This document shows positions 63,964 to 64,000 of a stretch of DNA of 64,000 nucleotides, piece by piece. The stretch lies in assembly GCA_029259845.1 (NCBI GenBank), contig JAJDEI010000018.1:16977-80976 (forward strand). The letters are read 5' to 3'. A program made the position numbers and the translations under genes. The notes under the pieces are model-generated. The model worked only from the letters and a program-made list of their open reading frames with translations, was not told the origin of the DNA and made no database searches. The stretch is from Planctomycetaceae bacterium. GTDB taxonomy: Bacteria > Planctomycetota > Planctomycetia > Planctomycetales > Planctomycetaceae. The first letter of the stretch is position 1. Every line of letters starts with the position of its first letter.

Positions 63964-64000
63964 CATTGAGCTTGTCCCGGTCGGTCTTCTCCCAAGTGAA

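Larger units (their letters stand above)
63534..64000. other. 467-bp spacer with two repeat elements
   Basis: Contains copy B of the 131-bp repeat (63680-63810) and the inverted repeat at 63894-63963. No gene is supported to the window edge. Confidence 0.6.

Noticed and set aside
1..64000. tRNA, rRNA or CRISPR
   Set aside because: I saw no cloverleaf with a TTCGANNCC-type arm, no rRNA sequence and no regularly spaced direct repeats.

Overview
The window is high-GC bacterial chromosome and most likely comes from a planctomycete (order Planctomycetales). The signs are loosely packed genes with long repeat-bearing spacers, frequent TTG starts behind good Shine-Dalgarno sites, secreted and membrane proteins of planctomycete style (a von Willebrand A plus STN-like protein, WD40 and DUF255 lipoprotein-like proteins, a membrane PDZ/GAF/sigma-54 activator), a ser/thr kinase, and no phage or conjugative genes. 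The lineage is inferred from style, not from a marker gene. I saw no rRNA, tRNA or CRISPR array.

1-9026 is a chemotaxis-type signalling cluster, all on the plus strand: the end of cheA, cheW, a soluble PAS-PAS receptor, cheY, an HDOD protein, cheB, cheR, a CheX-like phosphatase, a second cheY and a second CheX-like protein. 9136-18916 is all on the minus strand: a WD40 protein, a small low-GC pair of overlapping genes (one HEPN-like), deoC, an Eis-like acetyltransferase coupled to a DUF255 thioredoxin-fold protein, a ser/thr kinase and a small membrane protein. 19086-22166 is a membrane-anchored sigma-54 activator, divergent from an EVE-domain gene and a flippase-like membrane protein. Next come a DUF434 gene, an EamA transporter, and a divergent sugar-catabolism operon (26305-30319: TIM-barrel isomerase, Gfo/Idh/MocA oxidoreductase, two SDRs).

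30461-38552 holds cmk, an ABC-2 permease, two tandem CNNM/DUF21 membrane proteins, a secreted protein and a small membrane protein. 38644-44829 has a fused hydantoinase/oxoprolinase, an NtrC-type regulator and lexA. 45933-52513 has a DPM1-like glycosyltransferase, a secreted alpha/beta hydrolase, bioD, an anchored hypothetical protein and a two-lipoyl pyruvate dehydrogenase E2. 52817-63533 is all minus strand: an unknown protein, an amidohydrolase, glgX, a TPR/DUF2135-like reading frame, a large vWA/STN protein and a small exported protein.

The spacers carry several families of short inverted-repeat elements, some in two or more copies. The most interesting single observation is a run of nine A residues at the end of the vWA/STN gene (minus strand, 60168-60176). 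A -1 slip there would fuse that gene to the following TPR/DUF2135-like frame, which otherwise lacks an ATG start and a signal peptide. A second is a 28-bp perfect palindrome of the intergenic type sitting in frame in the linker of the oxoprolinase fusion.
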